Below are positions 16,655 to 24,433 of a stretch of 64,000 bases of DNA, one piece after another. Position 1 is the stretch's first letter. Every line of letters begins with the position of its first letter. Source of the stretch: an uncultured Bacteroidota bacterium (GTDB lineage Bacteria; Bacteroidota; Bacteroidia; Chitinophagales; Chitinophagaceae). The position numbers and the translations under genes are program-made. The notes under the pieces were generated by a model, which saw only the letters and a list, made by a program, of their open reading frames with translations, had not been told where the DNA came from and made no database searches. The stretch is taken from positions 1-64,000 of the forward strand of contig CAIKOJ010000180.1 in the NCBI GenBank assembly GCA_903829015.1. The letters run 5' to 3'.

Positions 16655-18025
16655 ATGAAAAACATTCACTTCATAGCAATTGGCGGTGCAATTATGCATC
16701 AATTGGCACTCGCTTTACAACGGCAGGGATATACAGTTTCGGGCAGCGACGATGAGATCAACGACCCCGCTAAGAGCAATCTCGCCGCTGCTGGCTTGTT
16801 GCCGTCGCAATTTTGCTGGGACGCATCGAAAATCACAAAAAATATAGATGCGATTGTACTCGGTATGCACGCCAAAGGAGATAATCCCGAACTGCTGGCC
16901 GCAAAAGAAATGGGTATCCCTATATTTTCTTTCCCGCAATACGTGTATGAAGTAAGCAAAAACAAAAAGAGGGTAGTGGTTGCCGGCAGTCATGGCAAAA
17001 CCACCATCACTTCAATGATCATGCACATACTCAAGCATCAGGGAGTCGCTTTCGATTATCTGGTAGGAGCCAGGGTAGCCGGTTTCGATCAGTCAGTTCA
17101 GTTGACCGATGCACCCATCATAGTACTGGAGGGCGACGAGTATCCTGCATCTGTTGAAGAAAAAAGACCTAAAATATTCTTTTATCACCCGCACATCAGT
17201 GTGTTAAGCGGCATTGCCTGGGATCACATCAATGTGTTTCCTACCTACGAAAATTATTTCAGCCAGTTCGAACAATACCTGCACGGCATGGATGCTGGCG
17301 CAAAATTGTTCTACAACAAAGAAGACAGCGAGGTGAGCCGGGTAGTAACTACTTCCGCAAGTCATTTATCGGTTACCCCATACGTTACACCACCTTTTCA
17401 TTACGAAGATGGTACGCCTGTTATGGACACGGCAACCGGTCCTGTCAAGGTATCCGTATTCGGCAGGCACAACCTGCTGAACATGCAGGCGGCTATTGAT
17501 GTATGCATGGAACTGGGCGTATCAGAAGCAGATTGTTACAGAGCAATAGCCTCTTTTACAGGTGCTGCACGCAGGCTCGAGAAAGTAAAAGAAGAAAAGA
17601 ACCTGCTGGTGTACCGCGATTTTGCACATGCTCCCAGCAAACTGAAAGCCACGCTCAATGCTGTACGCGAGGCATATCCAACACATCATCTGGTAGCCTG
17701 TTTTGAGCTGCACACTTTCAGTAGCCTAAATGAGCAGTTCCTTTCTGAATATGCACATAGTATGGATGCCGCCGATGATGCAATTGTATTCTTCAGCCAC
17801 CATGCCCTGAGCATGAAAGGCTTGCCGCCGCTCGATCCCGCATCAGTCAAAAAATATTTTGATAAGGACGACGTAAATGTTATCGACGACAAAACAACGC
17901 TGGAAGCAACTGTAAGAAGAATGATATCAGCAGGCAATGGTGCAGATGGTAAACCCGTTTTTTTATTGCTGATGAGTTCAGGAACTTTCGATGGAATTGA
18001 CTGGAATACTGTAAGTTCGCAGTAG
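16655..18025 (+). CDS. mpl: Mpl-type Mur ligase (murein tripeptide ligase)
   Basis: 456-residue Mur ligase. The Rossmann N-domain opens with HFIAIGGAIMHQLALAL and has the GSD motif characteristic of MurC/Mpl. The ATP P-loop is GSHGKTTI (about 111-118), and the central domain carries LEGDEYPAS and GIAWDHINVFPTYENY. The length and LEGDEY fit Mpl, which joins recovered murein tripeptide to UDP-MurNAc in peptidoglycan recycling; MurC is the alternative. The exonuclease gene follows 17 bp later on the same strand, so the two are likely co-transcribed. Confidence 0.88.
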   Translation: MKNIHFIAIGGAIMHQLALALQRQGYTVSGSDDEINDPAKSNLAAAGLLPSQFCWDASKITKNIDAIVLGMHAKGDNPELLAAKEMGIPIFSFPQYVYEVSKNKKRVVVAGSHGKTTITSMIMHILKHQGVAFDYLVGARVAGFDQSVQLTDAPIIVLEGDEYPASVEEKRPKIFFYHPHISVLSGIAWDHINVFPTYENYFSQFEQYLHGMDAGAKLFYNKEDSEVSRVVTTSASHLSVTPYVTPPFHYEDGTPVMDTATGPVKVSVFGRHNLLNMQAAIDVCMELGVSEADCYRAIASFTGAARRLEKVKEEKNLLVYRDFAHAPSKLKATLNAVREAYPTHHLVACFELHTFSSLNEQFLSEYAHSMDAADDAIVFFSHHALSMKGLPPLDPASVKKYFDKDDVNVIDDKTTLEATVRRMISAGNGADGKPVFLLLMSSGTFDGIDWNTVSSQ

Positions 18026-18042
18026 AATTTATAAATACCGGC

Positions 18043-18825
18043 ATGCCAAAATTAGCGCTCAAAAGACCAATAGTATTTTTCGACCTGGAAACCACAGGTA
18101 CCGATCCTGTCAAAGACAGAATAGTAGAGCTTGCTTTTGTGAAGCTGATGCCCGATGGTAAACGTGACAAACAGGTCAAGCGCATCAATCCGGGTATACC
18201 AATACCACCTGAGGTAACTGCCATACATGGCATCTCAGATGAGGATGTGAAGGATTGCCCTACATTTAAACAGATCGCCCATGCTTTGTACGACTGGATG
18301 AAGGGCTGCGACATGGGCGGCTATAACTCCAGCAAATTCGATCTGCCGCTCCTTGCCGAAGAATTTCTTCGCGTGGGTACCAACGTAGATTTTACTGAGC
18401 GCCACATGATCGATGTGCAGCAAATATTTTTTAAAATGGAGGCCCGTACACTCAGCGCCGCCTATAAATTCTATTGCGACAAGCCACTAGATAACGCACA
18501 CAGCGCCGAAGCCGACATCAACGCCACAATTGATGTACTCGACGCTCAGTTGGAAAGATATGCCGATATCGGTCACGATGTGCCCACCCTGCATCAGTTC
18601 ACCCACAACGATGAATATGTCGATTTTGCCCGCCGAATCATGCTTAAAGACGGACAGCCGGTGTTCAACTTCGGCAAGCATAAGGGTAGGAAAGTGGAGG
18701 AGATATTCAACAGTGAGCCGCAGTATTACGACTGGATGATGCAGGCAGATTTTGCGCTGCACACCAAGCAGAAGATTTCTGAAATTCTGAACAGGATGAA
18801 ACTGAAAAAATCCGGACTAAAATAA
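18043..18825 (+). CDS. DnaQ-like 3'-5' exonuclease with C-terminal DUF3820-like domain
   Basis: 260 residues. The exonuclease domain carries the DEDDh residues: FFDLETTGTDP (Exo I, about 13-23), GGYNSSKFDLPLL (Exo II) and NAHSAEADINAT (Exo III, with His and Asp at about 152-157). After residue 200, a short domain FNFGKHKGRKVEEI resembles the DUF3820 nucleic-acid-related motif. Probably a DNA or RNA proofreading or trimming exonuclease acting in the cytoplasm; it is not the replicative epsilon subunit by neighbourhood. Second gene of the mpl transcript. Confidence 0.88.
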   Translation: MPKLALKRPIVFFDLETTGTDPVKDRIVELAFVKLMPDGKRDKQVKRINPGIPIPPEVTAIHGISDEDVKDCPTFKQIAHALYDWMKGCDMGGYNSSKFDLPLLAEEFLRVGTNVDFTERHMIDVQQIFFKMEARTLSAAYKFYCDKPLDNAHSAEADINATIDVLDAQLERYADIGHDVPTLHQFTHNDEYVDFARRIMLKDGQPVFNFGKHKGRKVEEIFNSEPQYYDWMMQADFALHTKQKISEILNRMKLKKSGLK

Positions 18826-18978
18826 TTCAATTGAATATGTTTTATTGGTATAGGGTGGTTTTAGTTTGCACACGGCAAACTAAAACCCTGTTTTACCCGT
18901 TTATTTAGAAACTTTAGCAAACAATTGTAGAGAAATTCATCACTTAATCATTATTTTGCCGCCTTATTTTTCGCCCGA

Positions 18979-19683
18979 TTGAAGAAACTAGTTATCATAC
19001 CAACCTATAACGAAAAGGAGAATATTGAAAATATTGCCCGCAAGGTATTTTCCCTGCCCGGCGATTACCATCTCCTTGTGGTAGATGATGGCTCGCCCGA
19101 CGGTACAGGCGCAATAGTAAAAGGGCTACAGCAGGAATTTTCAGGTAAGCTGCACATAATTGAGCGCAGCGGTAAGCAGGGTCTTGGCACTGCCTACATT
19201 GCAGGTTTTAAATGGGCTTTGCAGCGCGACTATGAATATATCTTTGAAATGGATGCCGATTTTTCTCACAATCCGGAAGACCTCAATCGGTTGTACCAGG
19301 CTTGTGTCAACGGTGCCGACGTAGCCGTAGGTTCCCGCTATGTAAAAGGCGGCGATGTGGTCGACTGGCCTTGGGAGCGCATACTCATCTCAAAAGGTGG
19401 GGCCCTCTATACCAAAATGATTCTCTGGATGCCGGTTAACGATCCTACTGCAGGCTTTATCTGTTACACCCGCAAAGTATTAAGCACCATTCCGCTCGAC
19501 GAAGTACACTTTATTGGTTACGCCTTCCAGATCGAAATGAAGTACCGTGCCTGGAAACTGAAATTCAAAATTGCCGAAGTGCCTATCTCCTTCAAAGACC
19601 GCAAAGACGGCGCTTCTAAAATGAGCCGCGGCATAGTTAAAGAAGCTATGTACGGCGTTTGGAAGATGAGAGGGTTTAAGTAA
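18979..19683 (+). CDS. Polyprenol-phosphate mannose synthase-like GT2
   Basis: 234-residue family 2 glycosyltransferase without membrane segments. It has IIPTYNEKENI, VVDDGSPDGTG, the metal-binding MDADFSHNPED, and the DPM1-type end GYAFQIEMKYRAWK plus DRKDGASKMSRGI. It probably transfers a sugar from GDP/UDP-sugar to polyprenyl phosphate for envelope glycosylation. The start is TTG 18979; no ATG fits. A tandem repeat region follows directly. Confidence 0.92.
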   Translation: MKKLVIIPTYNEKENIENIARKVFSLPGDYHLLVVDDGSPDGTGAIVKGLQQEFSGKLHIIERSGKQGLGTAYIAGFKWALQRDYEYIFEMDADFSHNPEDLNRLYQACVNGADVAVGSRYVKGGDVVDWPWERILISKGGALYTKMILWMPVNDPTAGFICYTRKVLSTIPLDEVHFIGYAFQIEMKYRAWKLKFKIAEVPISFKDRKDGASKMSRGIVKEAMYGVWKMRGFK

Positions 19684-19734
19684 GCCGGCTGATAAGTTAT
19701 ATTCACAGTTATTTACGAATTTTTCCCCTATCCC

Positions 19735-19979
19735 ACTGATGCCATGGGCATCAAAGCTTTGTAGCCTAACACGTCGAAAATGAGAAAAGTACCGATTTAT
19801 CGGAGCAACTCACGCTTGAAATATTTCCTGCATTATTTCCATAATTTTAATTTAAACTACTGATGCCATGTGCATCAAAGCATTGTAGCCTAACACGTCG
19901 AAAATGAGGAAAGCACCGATTTATCAGTGCAACTCACCCTTGAAATTTTTCCTGCATTATTTCCAAACTTTTATCTTAA
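19735..19979. repeat. 124-bp tandem duplication with internal hairpins
   Basis: Copy 1 runs 19735-19858 and copy 2 19859-19979, with most positions identical over the first 95 bp, including GTAGCCTAACACGTCGAAAA. Copy 1 has a perfect hairpin (GATGCC-ATG-GGCATC, 19738-19752), the palindrome AAAGCTTT and CCGAT-TT-ATCGG. Copy 2 has partly lost these. The AAGCTTTGTAG core also occurs in the elements at 210 and 38292. There is no coding potential. The copies occupy most of the first half of the gap 19684-20204; the promoter and pseudogene remnant below fill the rest. Confidence 0.75.
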
Positions 19980-20015
19980 TCAGATCCCACTCTGTCAAAA
20001 ATTTCATCAAAACAG

Positions 20016-20045
20016 TTTGTTTTTGTAATAATATAAGTAGTTTCG
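20016..20045 (+). promoter_or_regulatory. Promoter of the deleted T9SS gene, unit A
   Basis: TTTG (20016-20019), an 18-nt spacer, then TAGTTTCG (20038-20045) fits the Bacteroidota -33/-7 pattern with one mismatch. The surrounding 48 bp are nearly the same as 24259-24306 upstream of the intact T9SS gene at 24434. It may now drive the NHL gene 20205 with a leader of about 150 nt. Confidence 0.5.
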
Positions 20046-20069
20046 AATTGTTATTGGATTTAATTTTCA

Positions 20070-20149
20070 TTTTGCATGCTGGCAGCTAAATACTCACTAT
20101 AAATAACGAGGGTAAGGAAATCACAAACAAGAAATTTGTAAAGAATTAA
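20070..20149 (+). pseudogene. Remnant of a T9SS sorting-domain gene 3' end
   Basis: From 20105 to the TAA at 20147-20149 the frame reads NEGKEITNKKFVKN, matching the last 14 residues of the intact gene at 24434-26165 (NEGKEIANKKIVKN) at 12 positions; the DNA matches at 36 of 45 bases. Just before, in another frame, LAAKYSL matches a typical sorting-domain end, so at least one frameshift is present. Only about 25 bp separate it from the promoter, so nearly the whole gene body has been lost by internal deletion. Confidence 0.7.
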
Positions 20150-20161
20150 ATAATCTGAAGT

Positions 20162-20192
20162 ACCCTGCAAGATTAACCACAGGGTGCTTTTT
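20162..20192 (+). terminator. Terminator of the deleted T9SS gene, now in the NHL leader
   Basis: ACCCTG (20162-20167) pairs with CAGGGT (20180-20185), followed by GCTTTTT. It occupies the place that terminator 26173-26208 has after the intact paralog. It lies 13 nt before the NHL ATG, so any transcript from the upstream promoter would have to read through it. A near-consensus TAACTTTA (20192-20199) right after could be the NHL gene's own -7 box. Confidence 0.5.
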
Positions 20193-20204
20193 AACTTTAT
20201 AGTT

Positions 20205-21578
20205 ATGAAAAAAGAAATTATTCTCCCGTTTATAACGGCTCTTGTTTTTTGTTCCTCGGTTTCGTTTGCACAACGAATAACTACTGTCGCAGGCAGCAGC
20301 GTATTCGGGTATGCGGGTGATGGAGGCGCTGCGACAGCTGCTAATTTTTACAATGTGGATTGTGTTGCCGTAGACCCCAAAGGGAGGATTTTCATTAGCG
20401 ACCGTGATGCCATGGCATTCAGCATTATTAGAATGATAGACACCAACGGTATTGTTCACACTTTTGCCGGCACAGGTGTTACAGGCTTCAGTGGCGATCG
20501 AGGGTCAGCAACGGCTGCACAAATCGATTTTCCATATGGCATAGCATTTGATAAGAAAGGCAATGTTTATTTCGTTGATGGAACCAACAAAAGAATTAGA
20601 AAAATAGATACATCTGGCGTTATTACCACGTTTGCAGGTACGGGTTCTTCAATTGTTAGCGGTGATGGAGGCCCTGCTACAATGGCAGGATTAGGGGCAG
20701 GCAGAGGAATCTGTTCAGACTCGGTAGGGAATATTTATTTTTCAGCCAGTTCGTACATTCGAAAAATAGATACTTTGGGAATTATTACAAAAATAGCTGG
20801 CACTGGAGTAGCAGGATATGGTGGGGATGGTGGGATGGCTGATACTGCGAAAATAGGTGGGGTTGATCAGATTGCGTTTGACAAATTCGGTAATTTATTT
20901 ATTTCGGATCTACAACGTGTCAGAAAAATAAGTACGTCAGGTATTATTTCAACAATTGCTGGTACCGGTGTAAGAGGTTTTAGTGGAGATGGAGGCTCCG
21001 CAACAGCATGCAAATTGGCTGAACCTGTAGGTGTTTTCCCAGACGATTTTGGTAATTTATATATCAGTGAAGCTACCAATCATAGAATTCGTAAAGTAAA
21101 TAACGCAGGAATAATCACAACTATTGCCGGCAGTGGTGCTACGGGTACTGGGATGGGAGGTTACGGCGGTGATGGTGGGCCGGCTACAGCAGCTAAATTG
21201 AGTGGTCCGGATGAGATATGGTTAACGAAGAATAGATACCTCTACATCGCTGATCATTTTAACTATCGTATCCGACGGATTGACCTCAAAGACACTGTCT
21301 TTGTAAACAGTGTCAGCGAACTTGCTGCTCAGGCAGAAGATGTACAGGTATACCCTAACCCCAGCAATTCAGGCAATGTGTTTGTGAACATGACAACAAC
21401 AACCGGAAGTGAGCCTGCACAACTTGTAATAACGGATATAGCTGGTACGGTGGTAAAAGAGTGTGCAATAAAAACCAACACAGAAACCGAACTGAAGCTG
21501 CAACTACCGGCTGGGCTATACTTTATAAATGCCAGTGCCGGAAACAAACGGTGGGTCAAAAAAGTAGTGGTGGAGTAA
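20205..21578 (+). CDS. NHL-repeat T9SS-secreted protein (copy 1)
   Basis: 457 residues from ATG 20205, with signal peptide KKEIILPFITALVFCSSVSFAQ. The GTG at 20184 lies inside the terminator stem and is rejected. The body consists of about six NHL beta-propeller blades of the pattern AGTG-x-GFSGDGG-x-ATAA plus GNLYISE-x-x-NHRIRKV. The C-terminal 80 residues are a T9SS type A sorting domain (VYPNPSNSGNVFVNM to KRWVKKVVVE). It is exported through the outer membrane and probably cell-surface anchored; ligand unknown. Its last 280 bp are almost identical to those of 26222-27601. Confidence 0.9.
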   Translation: MKKEIILPFITALVFCSSVSFAQRITTVAGSSVFGYAGDGGAATAANFYNVDCVAVDPKGRIFISDRDAMAFSIIRMIDTNGIVHTFAGTGVTGFSGDRGSATAAQIDFPYGIAFDKKGNVYFVDGTNKRIRKIDTSGVITTFAGTGSSIVSGDGGPATMAGLGAGRGICSDSVGNIYFSASSYIRKIDTLGIITKIAGTGVAGYGGDGGMADTAKIGGVDQIAFDKFGNLFISDLQRVRKISTSGIISTIAGTGVRGFSGDGGSATACKLAEPVGVFPDDFGNLYISEATNHRIRKVNNAGIITTIAGSGATGTGMGGYGGDGGPATAAKLSGPDEIWLTKNRYLYIADHFNYRIRRIDLKDTVFVNSVSELAAQAEDVQVYPNPSNSGNVFVNMTTTTGSEPAQLVITDIAGTVVKECAIKTNTETELKLQLPAGLYFINASAGNKRWVKKVVVE

Positions 21579-21608
21579 TGAGCAATTCCCCTATATTAGT
21601 TTTTAAAT

Positions 21609-21634
21609 AAGCTGCACCTTACCCGGTGTAGCTT
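21609..21634 (+). terminator. Terminator of NHL gene copy 1
   Basis: AAGCTGCACC (21609-21618) pairs with GGTGTAGCTT (21625-21634), with one G-T pair, followed by ATTTTATTT. The homologous terminator after copy 2 is at 27629-27660. Confidence 0.7.
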
Positions 21635-21705
21635 ATTTTATTTATCTGGTCATTCAATTTTATTTGTTTGCCTATCCCGCCCACTTTCCCTCTCCCAATA
21701 ACAAT

Positions 21706-21825
21706 TCAACCAATCAACTACTCAACTACTCAACTACTCATCCACTCAACCACTCATCCACTCAACTACTCAACTACTCATCCACTCAACCAATCAACTA
21801 CTCAACTACTCAACCAATCAACCAC
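21706..21825. repeat. 15-unit octamer tandem repeat
   Basis: Fifteen consecutive 8-bp units of the forms TCAACTAC, TCATCCAC, TCAACCAC and TCAACCAA fill exactly 21706-21825. The stop codon of the minus-strand wbqC gene (21804-21802) and its last six or so sense codons lie inside the array. Several frames are open across the array, giving artefactual Asn/Ser/Thr-rich ORFs. Confidence 0.9.
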
Positions 21826-22398
21826 CCCCGGTCCCTCCGAGAACAGCAGATCAAGAATGCTCAGATCAGGTACAAAGCCTATCCGGTCCTCAAATACCTG
21901 GTAATATTTTTTGAATGCTGGCGCGTATTTTTTTAATGCGCGCAGGTCAGTTACCTCATCACCGTATTCTTTCAGATACACACTCGTTTCTTCAGTTGTA
22001 AAGCCCGGTTTCAGCTGCCGCAACACCCATTGCATCCCCGCCCGGTTAAAATCCAGGAGGCGCGTAAATTCCTGTTCATACAATCGCTTTAGTTCAGGCT
22101 CATAATGCTCAAAGTACGGACTGCGTTTATACACCGACACGAGGGTGCGCCAGTGTTGCACTTGCCAGTGTTCCGCATTATGTATCAGCACCTCCGCCAT
22201 TGGGGTGTGTTGGTTTCTACCATTCACCAGCGGCACGGTAAGCAGTATGCTGTTGTTGGCTCCGCTGATACGGTACCTGTTGCGGTAGCTCATTTTATCA
22301 AAATGCTCTGCTGTATCCAGTATTACCTTGTCTGCCTGCAATACTTGCATCCACCAGCCAATATTCGGAAAAGTGAGAAAAGAAGAAACTACCGTCAT
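21802..22398 (-). CDS. WbqC-like family protein
   Basis: 198 residues from ATG 22398; the GTG at 22404 lies in the -7 box. It contains the WbqC family pattern FPNIGWWMQVLQADKVILD, YRNRYRISGANN, and LTVPLVNGRNQH with WRTLVSVYKRSPYFEHY. WbqC-like proteins occur in O-antigen and polysaccharide clusters; biochemistry is poorly known. The last residues (VVDWLSS) and the stop codon are contributed by the octamer array, so the gene's end has been remodelled by the repeat. The box TATTTTTG at 22411-22404 is 5 nt from the ATG. Confidence 0.85.
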   Translation of the reverse strand: MTVVSSFLTFPNIGWWMQVLQADKVILDTAEHFDKMSYRNRYRISGANNSILLTVPLVNGRNQHTPMAEVLIHNAEHWQVQHWRTLVSVYKRSPYFEHYEPELKRLYEQEFTRLLDFNRAGMQWVLRQLKPGFTTEETSVYLKEYGDEVTDLRALKKYAPAFKKYYQVFEDRIGFVPDLSILDLLFSEGPGVVDWLSS

Positions 22399-22403
22399 TA
22401 CCA

Positions 22404-22411
22404 CAAAAATA
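22404..22411 (-). promoter_or_regulatory. -7 promoter box of wbqC
   Basis: Minus-strand TATTTTTG matches TAnnTTTG and ends 5 nt before ATG 22398, so the transcript is probably leaderless or nearly so. Confidence 0.5.
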
Positions 22412-22569
22412 GAAAAAGGGATGTAATAGCCGGACTATTCCGTAACTCATGGTAAAATATGCCGGAATAGAAACTGCGCTCATTACAGTCTGGGCGGCTG
22501 TAAATGTTTATACTGTGCTAATTTCTTGCTTCGTGTTCCGGTAGTAGACGGATACCCCTTAAATGAGAT

Positions 22570-22577
22570 TATATTTG
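22570..22577 (+). promoter_or_regulatory. -7 promoter box of GWxTD-like gene
   Basis: TATATTTG matches TAnnTTTG exactly. It lies downstream of the ATG at 22563 and 15 nt upstream of ATG 22593, which decides the start of the gene. Confidence 0.55.
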
Positions 22578-22592
22578 CAAAAACTGTTGCAA

Positions 22593-24098
22593 ATGGGTCG
22601 CCGGCTGGCTGTATTTTTTCTGGTTGTATTGTTTTCTGTTCGGGCCCTTGCTATAGAGGCTACCGTATCACATACCGTTTTTTATATGCCGGGTGTCGCC
22701 GAGAATGGCAAATTCATTCCCGGCATCGACCTCTATTGGCAGGTAAACCCCGCAACCCTCTATTACTCTACCATGTCCGACAACATGATCGTTGCCAATA
22801 TCAAAGCAGATATTACGTTCACCAACGATGCCGGCACTTTCATCCACGACAGGTACATCATGCAAACGGTACCACGTGCAACCATTGAAGAATTAAAGCA
22901 GCAAACAATATTGGAGCTGCGCAAATACAAAATGACCACAGGCCCGGTAAAAATGAAACTAGTCCTTACCGATATGGCCGATTCCGTTAAGCGGTTCACC
23001 TTTACCGACAGTTTTTTTGTCGCCCCCGCCCCCGACTCTGTCTTTTTCAGTGGTATCCAGTTGCTCGATACTTCTTTTGTATCAAATGCTGCAACCAAAT
23101 TTTCTAAAAACGGAAAGCAGCAAGTTCCGTTCTGTGCCAACTTCCTCGATGATGGTATGAACTCACTAAAGTATTACGCCGAGCTGTATGGCTCCGATAA
23201 ATTGCTTCCTGCATCATTCCCGCTCGTACGCAAAATGGTGATCTCAAAAAGCGAGACAAGTGGATTCTGGCATGGCTTTCAGAAGACGGATACCATCACT
23301 ACACCTTCGGCCATCTCTAGTCTTACAGGTAATTTCGACATTGCCCCACTCCCTTCCGGAAATTACTATTTGAGGTTAACACTCGAGACTATTAAAAATC
23401 AACCACTCGCACAAACTACTTTGTTTTTTCAGCGGCTCAACAAACATCCTGTTATATCAGAGGATACAGCTAAGAAGACAGCCGTTTCTGACACCGGTAT
23501 AGAAAATGTAACTGTAGTGAACCTGTCAAAAACTTTCCTGGCAAAATATAGTCTGGGGCAGGTGCGCGCAATCCTTAAAATGCTGCTGCCCTTTAGCGAT
23601 AACGAAGCTACCCGCACCATCAACGGCTTCCTCAAAAAGCCTGATGAGATGTACATGCGTTACTACATTTACAACTACTTCGCGGCCATCAATAAAAAAG
23701 ACCCTACTCATGCATGGAAAGAATTTTCACAGAAAATATCGGTTGTCAATAAGCTATACAATACGCACAATACCCCCGGTTACGAAACAGATCGTGGCTT
23801 TATGTACTTGCGCTACGGAGCACCTACAGAGGTTATTACTGTGGAGAACGAACAGGGTGCTCAGCCATATGAGATCTGGCAATACAATATGCTCACCCAA
23901 ACCGATCAAAAGGACGTGCCAAATGCATTGTTTTTGTTTTACAAGCCCAACCAGATGGTCGGTGATTTCAAACTGCTGCACACCACAATCACAGGTGAGC
24001 GTCAGGACAATCAGTGGCGAAATAGTTTGTACATAGGTACCAATGTGAGCGGTAATATCCGCGATTCAAGAGCCGAACAATACATCGGCAATAAGTAA
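22593..24098 (+). CDS. GWxTD-domain-like periplasmic protein
   Basis: 501 residues from ATG 22593 (signal peptide GRRLAVFFLVVLFSVRALA). The ATG at 22563 precedes the -7 box. The N-terminal 300 residues are beta-rich (TVSHTVFYMPGVAENGKF to GNYYLRLTLETIKNQPLAQ). The C-terminal 130 residues contain ETDRGFMYLRYGAPTEVIT and PYEIWQYN, which resemble the GWxTD domain (D-R-G-x-I-Y-I-R-Y-G-x-P). The exact GWxTD motif itself is not present. Periplasmic or surface protein of unknown role; single gene between wbqC and the frameshifted T9SS gene. Confidence 0.65.
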   Translation: MGRRLAVFFLVVLFSVRALAIEATVSHTVFYMPGVAENGKFIPGIDLYWQVNPATLYYSTMSDNMIVANIKADITFTNDAGTFIHDRYIMQTVPRATIEELKQQTILELRKYKMTTGPVKMKLVLTDMADSVKRFTFTDSFFVAPAPDSVFFSGIQLLDTSFVSNAATKFSKNGKQQVPFCANFLDDGMNSLKYYAELYGSDKLLPASFPLVRKMVISKSETSGFWHGFQKTDTITTPSAISSLTGNFDIAPLPSGNYYLRLTLETIKNQPLAQTTLFFQRLNKHPVISEDTAKKTAVSDTGIENVTVVNLSKTFLAKYSLGQVRAILKMLLPFSDNEATRTINGFLKKPDEMYMRYYIYNYFAAINKKDPTHAWKEFSQKISVVNKLYNTHNTPGYETDRGFMYLRYGAPTEVITVENEQGAQPYEIWQYNMLTQTDQKDVPNALFLFYKPNQMVGDFKLLHTTITGERQDNQWRNSLYIGTNVSGNIRDSRAEQYIGNK

Positions 24099-24275
24099 TG
24101 TCAAATTGGCTTCAATTCCGTACAAAAATCAAGAGATGCCCAGATGGGGGGTGTATAGAACGTCTTGTGCCGTAGTGGTTGCTATCGCGCAGAAATTGTG
24201 ATTCGTTAGTAGGCTATCGCTATGTCTTGTGACTCGGTACACTGATATCTTCCTTGCAGAAATTTCCGAAAACAG

Positions 24276-24306
24276 TTTGTTTTTAAAAATAATTTAAGTA
24301 GATTCG
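24276..24306 (+). promoter_or_regulatory. Promoter of T9SS gene 24434, unit B
   Basis: TTTG (24276-24279), a 19-nt spacer and TAGATTCG (24299-24306) fit the -33/-7 pattern with one mismatch. The 48 bp ending here are near-identical to 19998-20045. The predicted leader is about 120 nt and includes a TAACTTTA at 24415-24422, which could be a second -7 box. The remainder of the gap 24099-24433 shows no gene. Confidence 0.5.
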
Positions 24307-24433
24307 TAAAACAAACTCCCTTCTCATATGATTACATGCACTGTTCAATTCCTTTTTGCGCTCCGAAAACGGTAAACCCATTAATCCCTCACAACGACTT
24401 TCGGAAAAAATTCTTAACTTTAAAAATAGTCGC

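Noticed and set aside
20184-20204. GTG 20184 as start of NHL copy 1
   Set aside because: It lies in the terminator stem and adds residues before a clear signal peptide from ATG 20205.
21664-21936. Plus-strand ORFs rich in Asn, Ser and Thr
   Set aside because: They only translate the octamer array 21706-21825 and run into the antisense of wbqC.
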